Shown: piece after piece, positions 47,925 through 59,979 of the stretch
Layout: each line of letters starts with the position of its first letter
How positions within the stretch are numbered: the stretch's first letter is position 1
DNA from: Psilocybe azurescens
Taxonomy: Eukaryota; Basidiomycota; Agaricomycetes; Agaricales; Agrocybaceae
Direction: 5' to 3'
DNA length: 64,000 nt
Assembly: GCA_023853785.1 (NCBI GenBank)
Contig: JAJIRX010000762.1
Location: 298,529 to 362,528 of the forward strand
The notes under the pieces: model-generated
What the model saw: only the letters and a program-made list of their open reading frames with translations
Database searches by the model: none
What the model was told of the DNA's origin: nothing
Translations under genes and position numbers: made by a program

Positions 47925-49030
47925 AGTGTCCTTTTTCACTATATACACGTCCATTCTAAGCTCCAAGTTCTTCGTCTACCATATGACTTTGACTGCAAAG
48001 CTTGACGCTTGCTTATACGAGTCTCGCATTGCATCCACCTTTCAAGTATCATATTGAAACTAGTACCCGACGGTACCTATCTATACCAACACGTTCAAAT
48101 CCGAGATTCCCGTTCGCATCCAGTATCATTCAACTTCCGAAGATTCCTTCATGTATATCGCACGTACACACCTTCAGGGGTTTCAGCAATCAATATCCTT
48201 TCATCGTTCATGACTGATATATCTTGCAAGGTCTTGTACTGTTACCGTAATCAATATAGGAGATTGGCTCTATACCGACTGTGTATTTGTAAGGGTATAT
48301 TCGGAACATTCGCCTATCGATATTCAGACAGCCAAATGGGTTCTGATGGGAATTTAGAAGCTGCGAAACACCCCTGCTTTGACTCTTTTGGGGACCGCCT
48401 TCTTATACAACTACGTACTTCGGTACTTGCACCTTTAGACTCTGAACGGACGGGTCAGAGTCAGAGACAAAATAAATGTCGATTGTTTAGTTGGTATAAT
48501 ACTTCAAAGGATTGCAAGAGCTACGAGAAAGCCCCCATTACGATACAATGCTTGGGAGAAAACTGACGCCTTTATCCAGAACCCATAAATAGTTTGTGCG
48601 TGTCTGATGATGACCATTGAGTGAAACAAAGAAAGTGCCTCCACCAGAACACAATCTGATTAATCGATTGATCTGCACTGCAGCCGCAGCTAGTACAAGC
48701 GCCCTCATAATCAGTGAATGCGATAGGAGCTAGTTGCTTTAGGAACTGAACAACACACAATCGTAAGAGTAGCCAATCCGTACCTTCCGATTTGCGATTG
48801 TTACAAGGCATTCCATTCTGCTTTTATGACAGGAGAAGACGAACTGCACTGCCAGGGTCCACCTGCAGGTAGCTTCACGCCCATTGGCCGCGGGACCATA
48901 TAAAAGGCGTATGGTTTCTTAGGAGTGACCCCAGCTATTGAAGATCTCATTGCACCAGATGATATACCCACCAACTTCCTCTTTGACGCCCCAGGGTAAC
49001 TTGAATCCAGCAGCGACAGAGCTTGAGACA
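47925..49030. other. Intergenic stretch with an unassigned 185-codon open frame
   Basis: An open frame at 48009-48566 (plus) has no domain, signal peptide or membrane helix and follows directly after the HMG gene. It could be chance or the 3' UTR. From 48,840 to 49,030 the sequence leads into the next gene. Confidence 0.35.
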
Positions 49031-49795
49031 ATGTCAGACGCGCCTCAGCCAACTCATTCTCAGTTATTGCCGTTACAGGCCGTGAGACGGCAGTCTTTAT
49101 TCCGTCGTGTTTCGGAAACAACATTTGGGGTGTTTGTAGCAGCACTCATATTCCTTTTAGCCTTCTTGTGAGCACTGTTTACATTGATTATTTTGATTTC
49201 AATACTTATCACATGTCATAGAGTCATGTTGTTTATCTGCTGCTTAAGCGCCGCCCTGAATGGAACGCTCTACATGTGTGTACTCTTTTCTTCTGCCAGG
49301 ACTGTATCTGACCGAGGACTCAAACCAGGCTGGTCGGGAATGCTATCTTACGTGTATCTCATCTCGCACACTACACCAGCGACAGGTCTGCTGGTAATGT
49401 TGGTGCAACAGGTGGACCAATCGTTTGTATTCTTCACTACGCGATCTTGTGGGAGCTAAAGCAACTCGACTCGCATAATGATAACGCCAAAGACCCACTC
49501 AGAGTATTTTTTTAAGTTTTGCTTAATCATAGGTGCCGGTGCTCTTGTAGGATGCGTCGGATCTGTGATCCTCCTACAGAACCATGTTGACATCGGAGGA
49601 ATGGATGTTCTCCATGCATCTCGGGCAGGGGCACTGGGCGCAGTTATTCTTGGGCCAATAGGAGCTATAGGACTCCATGTCATCATTATGCTTGCGATTA
49701 ATCTGGCTATTAAGATCTACGAAGCAGCTCTGCTAGTAATGAATAAATTGGGCCGACGCTTACTAGGAAGGTCTCCTGTCAGGTCCTATGTCTAA
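49031..49795 (+). CDS. Multi-pass membrane protein of unknown function (frame-broken)
   Basis: It starts M-S-D-A-P-Q-P-T-H-S-Q. Helix 1 is V-F-V-A-A-L-I-F-L-L-A-F-L, interrupted by an intron (49169-49221), with more helices at C-C-L-S-A-A-L-N-G-T-L-Y and P-I-V-C-I-L-H-Y-A-I-L. The frame changes near 49,410 and at the T7 run 49507-49513; one T fewer joins P-L-R-V-F-F to K-F-C-L-I-I-G-A-G-A-L-V-G. The last part is a glycine-rich pair of helices (A-G-A-L-G-A-V-I-L-G-P-I-G-A-I-G-L) ending with a basic tail. No family was recognised. Confidence 0.5.
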
Positions 49796-50429
49796 CCCCA
49801 TCATTCCCAACCTCTAAATATTGCTCTCTGACGATATATGTAATATACGGATCCTTTTTTGAAACGGATACGATACGTATATACATTCACAGACCGTACT
49901 CTCTAATCAAATGAAATTTTCAGGCCAGGGCCATTTTATTATCAATTTATCATGTCATGATTCTCCAAGTTGGAATGACTCCGCAGTATCTAAGAATACT
50001 TAGTATATAACGTGGGTGAAGGCACCCACAATAGGTGACTAAGCCACTTGAACACAAAGTCTGCTTATTCAAGGCCTCAAAAATACACGTTTATTTGTTG
50101 AAGGTACGAAGCCCTGACCCGTTATCGAGTCATGGCCTTTTACAGCTAACAAACAATTAGATGGTGGAACCAAATGGGACCAATTGCTGACTGGTATAAA
50201 AAAGCTCTGTCGAGTTATTCGCCTGCCTGGTGTCAAACCAAGATTAAGTATCATACATCTAAGAAGAGAGGCACTGGATAAGACGCACATCCGATGAGCT
50301 CTTAGCATGGAGTCTACGTTACTTTGTACGAATACATCGATTTTAATACGAACTGAAGGCGTCCAGAATAAACGTGGAAGGAGATATTTGAGCCTATCCT
50401 GAACGACCTGGAGTAGTTCCTTTTTTCTA
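49796..50429. other. Intergenic region
   Basis: No gene is seen. Confidence 0.45.
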
Positions 50430-51770
50430 AGGAAGGCGCCGACTCTAGAGTGACAGACCGGTTCCTGTGATAGAGATTCGGCTTGAAATCCACAACCTAC
50501 AGTTTAGGAGATCCGACGCTGCAAAGGACGCTGTCCAAGCCTTTCCTCCCAAACTGTGGGCGAAAAAATTAATTTCTTTTCCCCAGGTGCTTCGAACCCA
50601 TTGTCCGTCTATAGTGAGGGTTTACATTGAGGACGGGACCGTGGAGGTCTCGTTTGTGTCGAAAGTCTTCCACCTCATCAAATCAAGGAAGCCTGAATTG
50701 TCCTCGTAATTCTTGAAATCGCTGCAGATTTCGAGGACTTTTAATTTAGAAATTTCCTTGAACTCCAGCCGTTTATGGTGAAATGACTGGAATGATATAC
50801 CTATTGCAATAAGTCGGACAAGGCAGCAGCAGTTTGTAAATAGATGACGATTCGAATGACCTGCACTGACCACGATTAGGGCATCTGATGTACAAGTGAG
50901 AAAGAGATGGTAAGGCCTTGATAAATATCCATTCCCTTATACTTCCAATTGAGACTACATCGAACGCCTGATGAGATGGCATCGGTGGATTCGATGCCAG
51001 AGCAGATTCGATCAAGTCATTCCTACTTGGCAATTGCTGAATTCCATAGATCTCTTATCAATAGATTGACGGAGGAAAGGACAAAACATGGGTAGGGGGT
51101 AGACAACAGACGATTGTCGTCCAGGGTCGTCATTAATGGTGACTGCCAGTCAATACGCTGCAAATCATCCACCGAAAGAGACTTTAGATGATGGCAGTGG
51201 GCGACAATGGACGTCGGAGGGGAGTGAATGAGGGTCAATTCCAGATTTACGATGAGTCGGGAAGTACAGAAGATCTCAATAGCGTCTTTTGTCACATGGA
51301 CAAGGAGTCAGGGTCCGTTACGGGAACGTGAAAGAGAAAGAGAGAAGTTACGAACTCTTGGAATCGAAACGAGGACCTGGGATAGAATTGACGGAGGTTT
51401 TCGTTCAGTACCCACTGGTTGTTCGGAGTTAAACGCTACGCGTTCGCCCAACAGCTGAATCACCAATGTCTCGATATGCAGTGCTAGCGCGGGCAGGTCT
51501 GGGTATGCTTTACAAAGGTCATGCAGTAGAAGATCCCCGAAGCCCTCCGAAAGGATTGGTCAATGCACCTGACTTCTCTGGTCTTCGAGGCCTGCATCTT
51601 CTACCAAGCAGACGGCCTTGGATATGTGCTTCCGCGCCGGTGTTAGGGAAGAATCGCAGCGTTGAAGAGCAAGCTGTTAATGCTGCAATGCGTTGAGATT
51701 TGTTATTCTCGTTGCCAACCTCGTCGATGATGAGTTCGATTAGTTCTTGAGGTAAAGCAGTCTGTGGCAT
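50430..51770 (-). pseudogene. Decayed F-box/LRR gene, copy A
   Basis: It keeps an ATG at 51770 and the F-box-like start T-A-L-P-Q-E-L-I-E-L-I-I-D-E-V, but the frame closes after about 80 codons. Later pieces sit in other frames: V-N-L-E-L-T-L-I-H-S with L-K-S-L-S-V-D-D-L at about 51,230-51,170, and L-K-V-L-E-I-C at about 50,740. It resembles the intact gene at 5414-6897 in order of segments, and is a close duplicate of copy B (for example 50527-50546 against 58343-58362, identical). Confidence 0.65.
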
Positions 51771-53640
51771 GATTATGACGCCCGATTCCGAAGAGTAAGG
51801 AGTGCCTTGATATACGAGTTTTCAGGAATGAAAGATGACTGTTACGAGACAGGACGCAAGTCGTAAGGCAGAATTAAAAGGCTGACTAAGGTATACTTGA
51901 TAAGAGCTACGCCAAAGTTGGGATATGCTCCTGGTAACATTGGCAGCTTGTTAGGGTTGTCCTCCCAGATTTAATGCGCACGCATACAATTCACTATACC
52001 AATACTGATTGACATAGACTATGCGATATATTAAAAAATAGGTGCAGCCAATTAGCAATAATATGCATATGAAAATACTTTATACAAAAAGGGGCAAATG
52101 GTTAAGCGCCGAAAAGTGGAACTTGCCAAAAGGGCCCGGATTGATGATTGAATTCATGTCAAGAATAGGCAGGAAGTGGATCACCACCATAGATACCACT
52201 ATACCCACTATACTCTAATCATACAGCTAGAATTCTTCCTCACTGTTCATAGTTTGTACCACGTTACAGTCATCTGTCAAGGTAACCCGGTTCAAAAGGG
52301 CCAAAGTGTCACTGGCAGGCAACACGCCCTTTGGCCCTCTTTGAAATAGGTTACCTTGACAGATGAGAGATGCTGGTACAGTGCACTGTGTACGTGTACG
52401 ACGATCCCGGGAACCCGAGCCCAACCCTAGCAAGCCAAATGTCGACCAGGAGCGTTTGAGCTTGGTCTGTGAGGCACAGCTCTTATCAAATACTTAATCT
52501 TCGTTTGTCTAAGTAGGCGATGAAATATCATCAAAATTAACAGGTCGCTTTACTCCCAAATGGCTTATTATATTAAAGCCTTCTTATACCAGAAGTGCTA
52601 AGAGACTCATCATACAGTACACTGGTCTTTTCAAACTCACCCTACCCAGGTACATATCTCCAAGTAAAATTATTCCAAACAGTCTAGTCATTACTAGAGT
52701 AGGACTTATAAAAACCCTACTTACTTGAAACAACAGAATTGAATTGACCTGCTCAAATACAAAAATACTGAGCCCCAGCCCAGATGCGAGTTGAGTCGCA
52801 AGAGCAAACGTGAGGTGAGAAACAAAAACAAAAAAGGAGGGAATAAAAAGAAAAAAAAAGAAGATCCAGTATAGCTGGAGCAAGGGCACCGTCACGGCCT
52901 AAAGATAAATTAATGACGGCGAGCAGCGGAATGAGTGGATGATGTGGGAAGTAGAGGGAGCCCCGGGGAGTGGGAGTGGGAGTGAGTGGGAGTAGGGACG
53001 TTGGAATAAAAGGAACCCCAAAAGCCAGTAACAATCTACGGAGGTGTACGCTTTACAAGAAAGGAAGAAACAAGAAAACAAGAAGACGGAATCTTGTACT
53101 TTTATTTTGAATAAATTAGATATATTGATCATGGATGCGGGAGTGAGAGGGGTGAGATGATCGGGCGACGGATGGATGGGTGATGGACAATTTAGAATTA
53201 GGAATAGGATAGAGTGTGCAAGATAATGCGGTGTTGGTGTTGACAAAGTGGGTGCGATTGATAATGATAGTGAGGGAGTGCCAGTGAAACGGGGATGGAG
53301 ACCAGAACGAGAATGAGGGGACGAGGACGTGACGTAGCGTGACATGACATAGAAGGACTGGAAGGAGCGGATGGCGGACATTGACTGTTACATCCCAGAG
53401 GAAGTATATGTTGGTACAGATCAAGAGAAAATACTGCAAAGTTGGCTGAATAATTATTTTGTTTTCGTTAGTTCTGCGAGTTGAAGTGCAGATGGCTGGG
53501 AGGTCATGAATAAGGCTACACAAGACGGCAATGCAAAAAAGAGACAAGGATTTGATAGGATTCATTGGACACTGGACAGTCGGAAAGCGATAAGCTGTAT
53601 CTTTGATCATCACGAATTCATGTTACTGGGAATGGTGTTT
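51771..53640. other. Intergenic stretch with a fold-back sequence
   Basis: No gene is seen. It includes the inverted repeat at 52256-52379 and a plus-strand purine-rich tract at about 52,800-52,870, downstream of the EMG1 stop. Confidence 0.5.
52256..52379. repeat. Long imperfect inverted repeat (fold-back)
   Basis: The left arm (52270-52305) and the reverse complement of the right arm (52331-52366) share 18 perfect base pairs, then a 3-base mismatch, 6 pairs, a small bulge and 9 more pairs (gggccaaag). The loop is about 25 nt. Outer gtacca/tggtac elements (52256-52261, 52374-52379) extend the symmetry. It could be a miniature transposon remnant or a hairpin RNA precursor. No target duplication was found. 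Confidence 0.7.
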
Positions 53641-55402
53641 CTAAACGATATCCCAGAGTTCTTCCAGGGCGCAACAGAACTAAAAAATGCAAAAAAGGGG
53701 AAGTCAGTAAAATTAGTTGAGGGTAATGATATCGTAAAGAGAATATCAATCATCACAGAAGGGCACGTATCTACCAGCACCCGGCCCACGATGCACTTCT
53801 GATCCGCCAATTGCGTCCGGGGATAAGGCAAGTAACCCGAGCAAAAGCCACAGAAAAGAAAAAGAAAAAAGCAAGAAGACAGCGTACCTTCCCGCAAGCG
53901 ACACTCGCACTGAGCGGATACGCACTGATCCCAATCTTCTCATCGACATAAGCGTCCGCGAAGTCGTCTTTCCACGGGCCATGGCGCCGACGAATACTGC
54001 TATGTTGTGCGTCGAGGGCAGAGTGGGCAGGTATTTCGAGAGTCGCTGAGTAGGTGCGTCGCAGGACAGAGCTATAGAGGAAAGGCAAGGAAAGGGAGGA
54101 AATAAAAATTGGCGATCAGAATCGAGTCGAAAGACGGGCAAGAAGAAGGGGAAAAGAAGGGAGAGGGGATACGAATGGACACGCACTGAGTTTGATGGTG
54201 TTAGGAGGTAAATGGTCGGTGACGGGGTTCTAAAAGTGTGTGCGATGAGCAATCAATTCAGACGACGAATATGATGACGATCGAGAGATCTTCATGATAT
54301 CCAGACATACCTTGACCACCTTGAGCAGCTTTTCTGGACCGTTAACGCCCCGGATCGAGAGTTTGTGAAGGAGTTGCACTTTAAAAGAAAAGGAAAAGAG
54401 TGGTCGATCGGTTATAGATCCATAGTCGGAGAAGATGAGACATACCCATGAGGCCGCTGAATCGCTTGAACGTGCGGGGAATGCGAACATGGGGATTGAC
54501 TTCGATAAGGACACCACGTGCGGTGTGGATGTAGACTTGGAGTAGGCCAGCTTTGTTGAGAGGGGAATCAAGCAAAGTTAGGAGACACTATATCAAATGA
54601 TCAGCCATCATCCAACGAACTCGAAGCAAACACTAGAGATCTAGGATAACAGACGTGCCTGGTGTGTGATATCGGGTCTGGCATCTGCAATATCTCTTCC
54701 TGTTTTCGCCAGGATGCCCTGATGATCATCGCAATTCAGGAGGGTATATTTCGCCTCTCCACCTCCGAATTCTTTGCCTCCACGCCCTTTCGCTCCAGAT
54801 CCGCTGCCGCCTGAGACTTTGTACGCTTCCAAGCACGCCTGCTCGAGGATGACAAAGAGGCGGCGCTGGGTCGTCGCTGCTACTCCGCGAGGTACATGTG
54901 CTTGCACAGGCAGCATTGCCGGGTTCGCCGGATAGTGAATCGCAGCATGAGGGGTTGAGAGGCGTGACTGTTGAAGCCATTTTGCGTGTTTTAGAAGAAG
55001 GAAGAGGCCGCGTAGGACGTTCACCTGCGGTGGTGGTGGTGGTGGTTTGGTTGTTCGTATTTTTCAAGATCGTGATGGAGGAGGTAGTCGAAGTGGTGTG
55101 ATCGATTTGTTTAGAGTTAGCCCGGCTTTCATCGTCGACTTGCATCACAGGCCCATTTTCTTGCTCTTCCGCCGCGGCATCATCATCGAGCTGCTGTTCC
55201 TCGCTTCTTAACGGGCTTTTTGGCGTCGGCGCTGGGTGGGGCGTTCGCCTGGGGTGGATTTCGGCCTTGGTGGGGGCTCGAGGGGTAGGTTGTCGGCTCC
55301 TAAAATTTTGTGGATGTTCGGTATGCCTTCGGCATGGCTGGTGTCAATAGACCCAGAGTGCCGTCTGCGTCGTGCAGGTACAGTAGCTGTCGGTGCTTCC
55401 AT
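53641..55402 (-). CDS. EMG1: 18S rRNA pseudouridine N1-methyltransferase EMG1/NEP1
   Basis: The conserved core is present: [32 protein letters not shown], then [35 protein letters not shown] and [21 protein letters not shown]. The last exon reads [12 protein letters not shown]. This SPOUT methyltransferase is essential for 40S ribosome biogenesis. The intron after T-H-Q begins GC (gcacgt). The frame breaks at TTT 53969-53971 (one base short) and near the G4 run 54951-54954. The low-complexity N-terminus and the start at 55402 are uncertain. Confidence 0.88.
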
Positions 55403-57539
55403 GCTGAATATTTTTTCTAGGTAGTGGATAGAGGTTGTGCCCTCTGTTAACTACGATTTTTGGAGATTCAGGCTCTTTGCTTTGGAGAAAAAAAGCGCGG
55501 TCGAAGTGGGATGAGAATGACTAAAGCAAATTCTAGCTTCAATATTGGTATTCAACAAGAAAAAGTTTTTGATTCGACTTACATTGTTCTTAGATCTTCC
55601 TTCTCCTCAAGTATGCAGCGAAAAGAGTGGGGTAACGTTCTCAAGTTTTTATGTTACGATCCGCCGAAAATGTTGACAGGGCAGTGGCAGTACAGGGCCC
55701 GATTCAGATCGCTTAACACGTGCGCCTATTTGGGTAAGCCTTCGAAGCCCCTGAAAGCTACTCTGGGAATTAGACTTGTGACAACTTTCCTCACTTTTCC
55801 CCACATCTCATCTTCCATTTATTCATCTACCGAGTCTCTTGAGAATGGATAGATGATGGTGGGATCATTCGATTTTATGCTATGTAAACCCAGCGCTGCT
55901 CAACTCACCGTCAGTTATTTTTCACCAGGTGCTGATAGCGACGAAGCAAAAACGTCGCCTCGAGGTTTCAGTCAATGAAGCACCGATATAACTATAACTC
56001 AATCTTAATCAAGGTCTAAAAGAAACCACGGCTCCAATGTCCAACACATCATGGATATCCTCGAGGGTGTGTTAACTTTCAAGTCAATTCCATCCGACGT
56101 TCTCACTACTTCCTTCAATTTTCATCCATAAGAGATCGACTCTCAGCAGCTCCCCTATCTTACAACGTCCGTGGATGTATGCCTGGGAAATCTAATCATC
56201 TCTCAAATCATTGCACCCGAGCTGGGTAGGGTAACGAGTCGTTCTCGGATGTCAATCTTCGTTGTTGATAGCCTACACTTCCTCTCACGCAACAAAGCTC
56301 TAGCTCTACGGCATGTCCTCTCAGGTCGGATCGATACGAGCCTTTTCTCAAAATCATAGTTCAGTGATCATCCAGAATAGTAACATTGCCAATTCTGCGG
56401 GCTTCAAGTGTACCGTTGTCAGCAACAGCTAAAATTACATGATCAAAGATTCAATGTCGTGTGATGGTGTAAACTAGACAAATCATAGCACCCAGTCTAT
56501 CACTTGCTGATGCTTTGAGGTTTGAGCTCAGGCGGAGTACTCCGGACTACCTTCCAGAAATTTTAAGACATGGCACGCCTTCCAAATCTCTCCATGCAAA
56601 TGTAATAGCGTGCCTCAGCCTAAGCATTCTATTCGCTTCCTTCAGAGAGATACAAATAAATCTTAGAAGGTTGGAATTACTACCCCAGAATCCACGAATT
56701 ACGAGAAGGCCCTTTATCTCTAAGACTCGAAAACCCTGTCTTCAGAACCTGGAATTTACGTGTACATACTCATAAATTGAGTAATCCACTTATACCAATC
56801 GACCTAGAAGTCGATCAGGAACTCCTTCCATGAATAGAAGGAAGATGAATATAGTATAAACCATTCAACAAAGAGTCACCTCACCTCACCTCACCTCGGC
56901 GCCGTACCAAATCTAAGCAGTATCATCTAATCATATCCGATCATCACCAGGCAAGTCAGTCCCAATGAAACTGCTGCTCCCTCTAGTAGTAGTACTTATC
57001 AAGAGCAGAGATGAGCCGCCTATGTATGTCCTGCAATAACAGCGGTGTTAAGGAAGCGATCAATAAAACATGTCAGAGTGGCAATCGAGGACGGACATTA
57101 AGAGCAACATATCGAAATCAGCAAGAAGCTCTTTTTGTTCAGGGGCTGCATGCAGTGCACCTGTACCAGGCAATCGCCTTCCAAGGACTGCACGGTGCGG
57201 TCATTCGTTTCGGTGCTGGGTCGGGATCCCGGCGATACCGCTGGAGCCAACTTGACGGTCTCTTATTCTCGCAGTTTCGAACGAGAGTCCAAGGAATATC
57301 GATAAGGTGTTAACAACAATCGAAAAGTAGTAACATAGAAAGGTACGTACTTTATTTCGACAAGAAGAGATGATGGTTGAAAATCAATAAGACAATCGAT
57401 GTACAGTAGAGTATATGCTTAGATCCTGAAATCCCTGTGGCTGAGAAAATCAGCTTCGGGGTGTAAGGCAATGGAGGTCTTGAACTTTACTCACGCTGCG
57501 CCATTCACAAATCTGTTTTCATACTGATCACACGGTGGC
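55403..57539. other. Intergenic stretch
   Basis: No supportable gene. Short open frames at 55460-55852 and 56515-56775 have some leucine-rich character and might be F-box remnants, but the match is too weak to call. Confidence 0.4.
56876..56895. repeat. TCACC tandem repeat
   Basis: Four perfect tandem copies of tcacc. Confidence 0.85.
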
Positions 57540-57990
57540 CCTGCATGCACCGCGATTTTAATAGCAACCTTCGTCGAACTCGAGCGAGATAACGACGGGT
57601 AACAATTCCGTACAGTAAATTTCTTCGTTAGAGAGTGTTCCAGGCACAGTCGGATTGTCATCGTGGTGAAGTGTCAACTTGAGCAGTACTTTGCGTAATT
57701 TTGGAAATCTGGGACTGGAAAGGACATCATCCACGTCGTTCCAACCGGAGACAGGCAAGAAATTTTTTCTTAGTTTTTTCGTGTACATTTGTTCCGGGAG
57801 ACGTGTATGATGAGAACCCTGAGTGAAGATAGTAGCATGGAAGTCTGCTTTGGGTCAAAGATTTTCCACCTCACCAGTGTCAGGAGATCTGCGTCGCTTG
57901 CTTTGGTTTCAAAGGAGAGCGATGATCGACTTGGAGAATTTTAAGATTTGGTAGGGACCCGAAATTTAGTCCTAAGAAGAATTCTTGGGT
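57540..57990 (-). pseudogene. F-box/LRR C-terminal fragment, copy C
   Basis: A frame ending at 57558 contains V-S-G-W-N-D-V-D-D-V-L-S-S-P-R-F-P-K-L-R-K-V-L-L-K-L. It corresponds to the C-terminal G-W-N-S-L-D-G-V-L-S-S segment of the intact gene at 5.4 kb. Upstream (57,990-57,850) is L-P-N-L-K-I-L-Q-V with stops. No F-box start remains, so this is a truncated paralogue next to copy B. Confidence 0.55.
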
Positions 57991-58203
57991 TGGGCTTGCC
58001 GGTAGGACAGTGAAACCGATGTTAGCAAGTATATTTGCACAACGTAGGACACCTCTGTTGTCAATACATCAAGATTAGATATTGGAGTGAGGTTAGCAAA
58101 TGAATCGATGCCCATTTTGTCTCTACACGGATCGCGTCCATATCTAGTACAGGCCGTACAAGCCGCGTCTCGCTTCGCTACGACGGCTTCTGAGCTGATA
58201 TAT

Positions 58204-59504
58204 TCAATGTTTTAAGAGATAACTGAACAACGGCTTGAGGCCCGTTGAGTCTGGGGTGACAGTTGGGTCCGCACTGTATTCAAGGTTTAGCTTGAAATGT
58301 ACAGCTGACAATCTGGGAAATCTGTCGCCACAGACTGTAGAGGACGCTGTCCAAGCCTTTCCACCCAGAATGTGGCGAAAAATTGGACTTGGTTTTCCCG
58401 AGTGCATCGGATCCACTGTCCGTGTATAATGAGGATCTCGATTGAGAGCAGGGTCATGGAGGTCTTGTTCGTGTTGAAAGTTGTCCACCTCAATAAATCA
58501 AGGAAGCCTGCGTTATGCACATGGTCCCCAATCTCGTGACAGATTTCGAGGACTTTTAATTTGCGAAATCCAACCGTTGAGCGTTGGATGGGTTGGATGG
58601 GATCCCTATTAAAACGAGTCAGACACAAATGACGATTCGGGTGGTCCACACTGAAGATTGCAATGGTATTTGGCACGTAAATAAAAGAGATGGTAAAGCC
58701 TCGGTGAACGCCCATTCCCTTGAGCCTTTAATATCGAGCGCCCGAAAGGATGGCATCTGCAGAGTGGCATTGAGTTCCAACGCAGCAGATGCTGTCAAGC
58801 CGTCCATAATTCCTTGACGCCTTTGAGATTTTATCAACAAATATTCCAATGACGAAGGGGAAACATGTGGGAAGGGGAGAGAAGACGACGGGTGCCACAT
58901 GCCGTCCATAACGGTGACCGCCAGTCAATATCATTCATACTATCTAGCGAAAGCGACTTTAGATGAGAACAGTGGGCGTCAATGATCATCGGAAAGGAGA
59001 TAATGGGAGTCAATTTCAGATTCACGACGGGTTGAGAAGTACAAAATATCACAAGAGCTTCTTTTATCACATTGTCGACAAGAGGCCAGATTTGGCGAGG
59101 ATGAACCGAGAGGTTAAGAGTGAAGTTGCGAATCCTTGGGATCGAAATAAGGACCTGGGACAGAATTAAAGGAGGTCTTCGTTTACCCACTAGTTGTTCG
59201 GAGTTGTACTTTACACGCCTCTCCGAACCGTCAACGTATCAATGTACAGTGTTAGGGTACGCAGGTCTGGGTATGCTTTACAAGGGTCATGCAGTGGAAG
59301 ATCCGCGAAGCCCTCAAGAATTGACCGATGCATCTTCGACCAAGCAAACGACCTTGAATATATGCTTCCGCGCAGTTATGAGGAAGGACGACGACCTCGA
59401 AGACCAAGCCATCAATGCTGCAATGCATCGGAACGGACGGTTTCGTCCCCGACCTCGTCGATGATGAGCTGGATTGGTTCCTGGGGCAACGCAGTCTACG
59501 GTAT
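58204..59504 (-). pseudogene. Decayed F-box/LRR gene, copy B
   Basis: It is closely similar to copy A along its length. The start is lost: the codon equivalent to the copy A ATG reads ATA (59504-59502), and the third codon, CAG in copy A, is TAG. T-A-L-P-Q-E-P-I-Q-L-I-I-D-E-V follows directly. Later segments (L-K-S-L-S-L-D-S-M; L-K-V-L-E-I-C-H-E-I-G-D-H; A-V-H-F-K-L-N-L-E-Y) are scattered over frames. Both start-region changes are C:G to T:A transitions. Confidence 0.68.
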
Positions 59505-59617
59505 AGTTATAGCGCCCGACTACGAAGAGTAAGGAGTGGATGACTAATTCTTACGTAGACTTGTAGATGTGGCTGTGCCCCGTGCGCTAAGTGCAGCGCG
59601 TCACCCATTGAATGCAA

Positions 59618-59713
59618 GGCAATATGGCCGAGTGGTCTAAGGCGCCAGAATCAGGCTTATCCAATAAGTTCATCTGGTCCGAAAGGGCGAGGGTTCGAAT
59701 CCCTCTGTTGTCA
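59618..59713 (+). tRNA. tRNA-Leu (anticodon CAG) with intron
   Basis: The acceptor stem ggcaata pairs with tgttgtc (59706-59712) with G-U wobbles. The D arm is tggccgagtggtctaaggc. The anticodon stem ccaga (59645-59649) pairs with tctgg (59673-59677); the loop holds T33 and CAG at 59652-59654. A 16-nt intron (59656-59671) sits in the standard position after base 37. The T arm gaggg-ttcgaat-ccctc is perfect. The long variable arm fits a class II leucine tRNA. Confidence 0.9.
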
Positions 59714-59718
59714 ATATC

Positions 59719-59723
59719 TTTTT
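59719..59723 (+). terminator. Pol III terminator of the tRNA-Leu gene
   Basis: A run of five T residues starts six bases after the tRNA 3' end. Confidence 0.8.
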
Positions 59724-59979
59724 GTTTTGCCCCTTTCAAGGGAAAGTCCCAACTTAGAGGCTTCTCTTTGGCATAGTAAAAGGCCCAACCAACTTGTTCC
59801 CATCAGGCTCAGACAGCAATTCGATAGATTCGGGACTCACTTGTTATTGGCCACGTCCCTCATTTGTTGAAATTCACATGATTAGAAGTAGAGGAGAGTA
59901 GGGGTTTAATAGCATTATTAGATACTTTTTCAAATTTAATCTTTGACTTCTCGCAACAGGGAAGAAACCTTGAAAAGGT

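Noticed and set aside
48009..48566. 185-codon open frame after the HMG gene
   Set aside because: No domain, signal or helix, and no splice signals; kept only as a note in the intergenic entry.
54726..55148. Separate Thr-rich open frame at the EMG1 N-terminus
   Set aside because: Its 5' part is probably the low-complexity N-terminus of EMG1, joined to the core frame after a run-length error, and its 3' part is a shadow of the EMG1 core.
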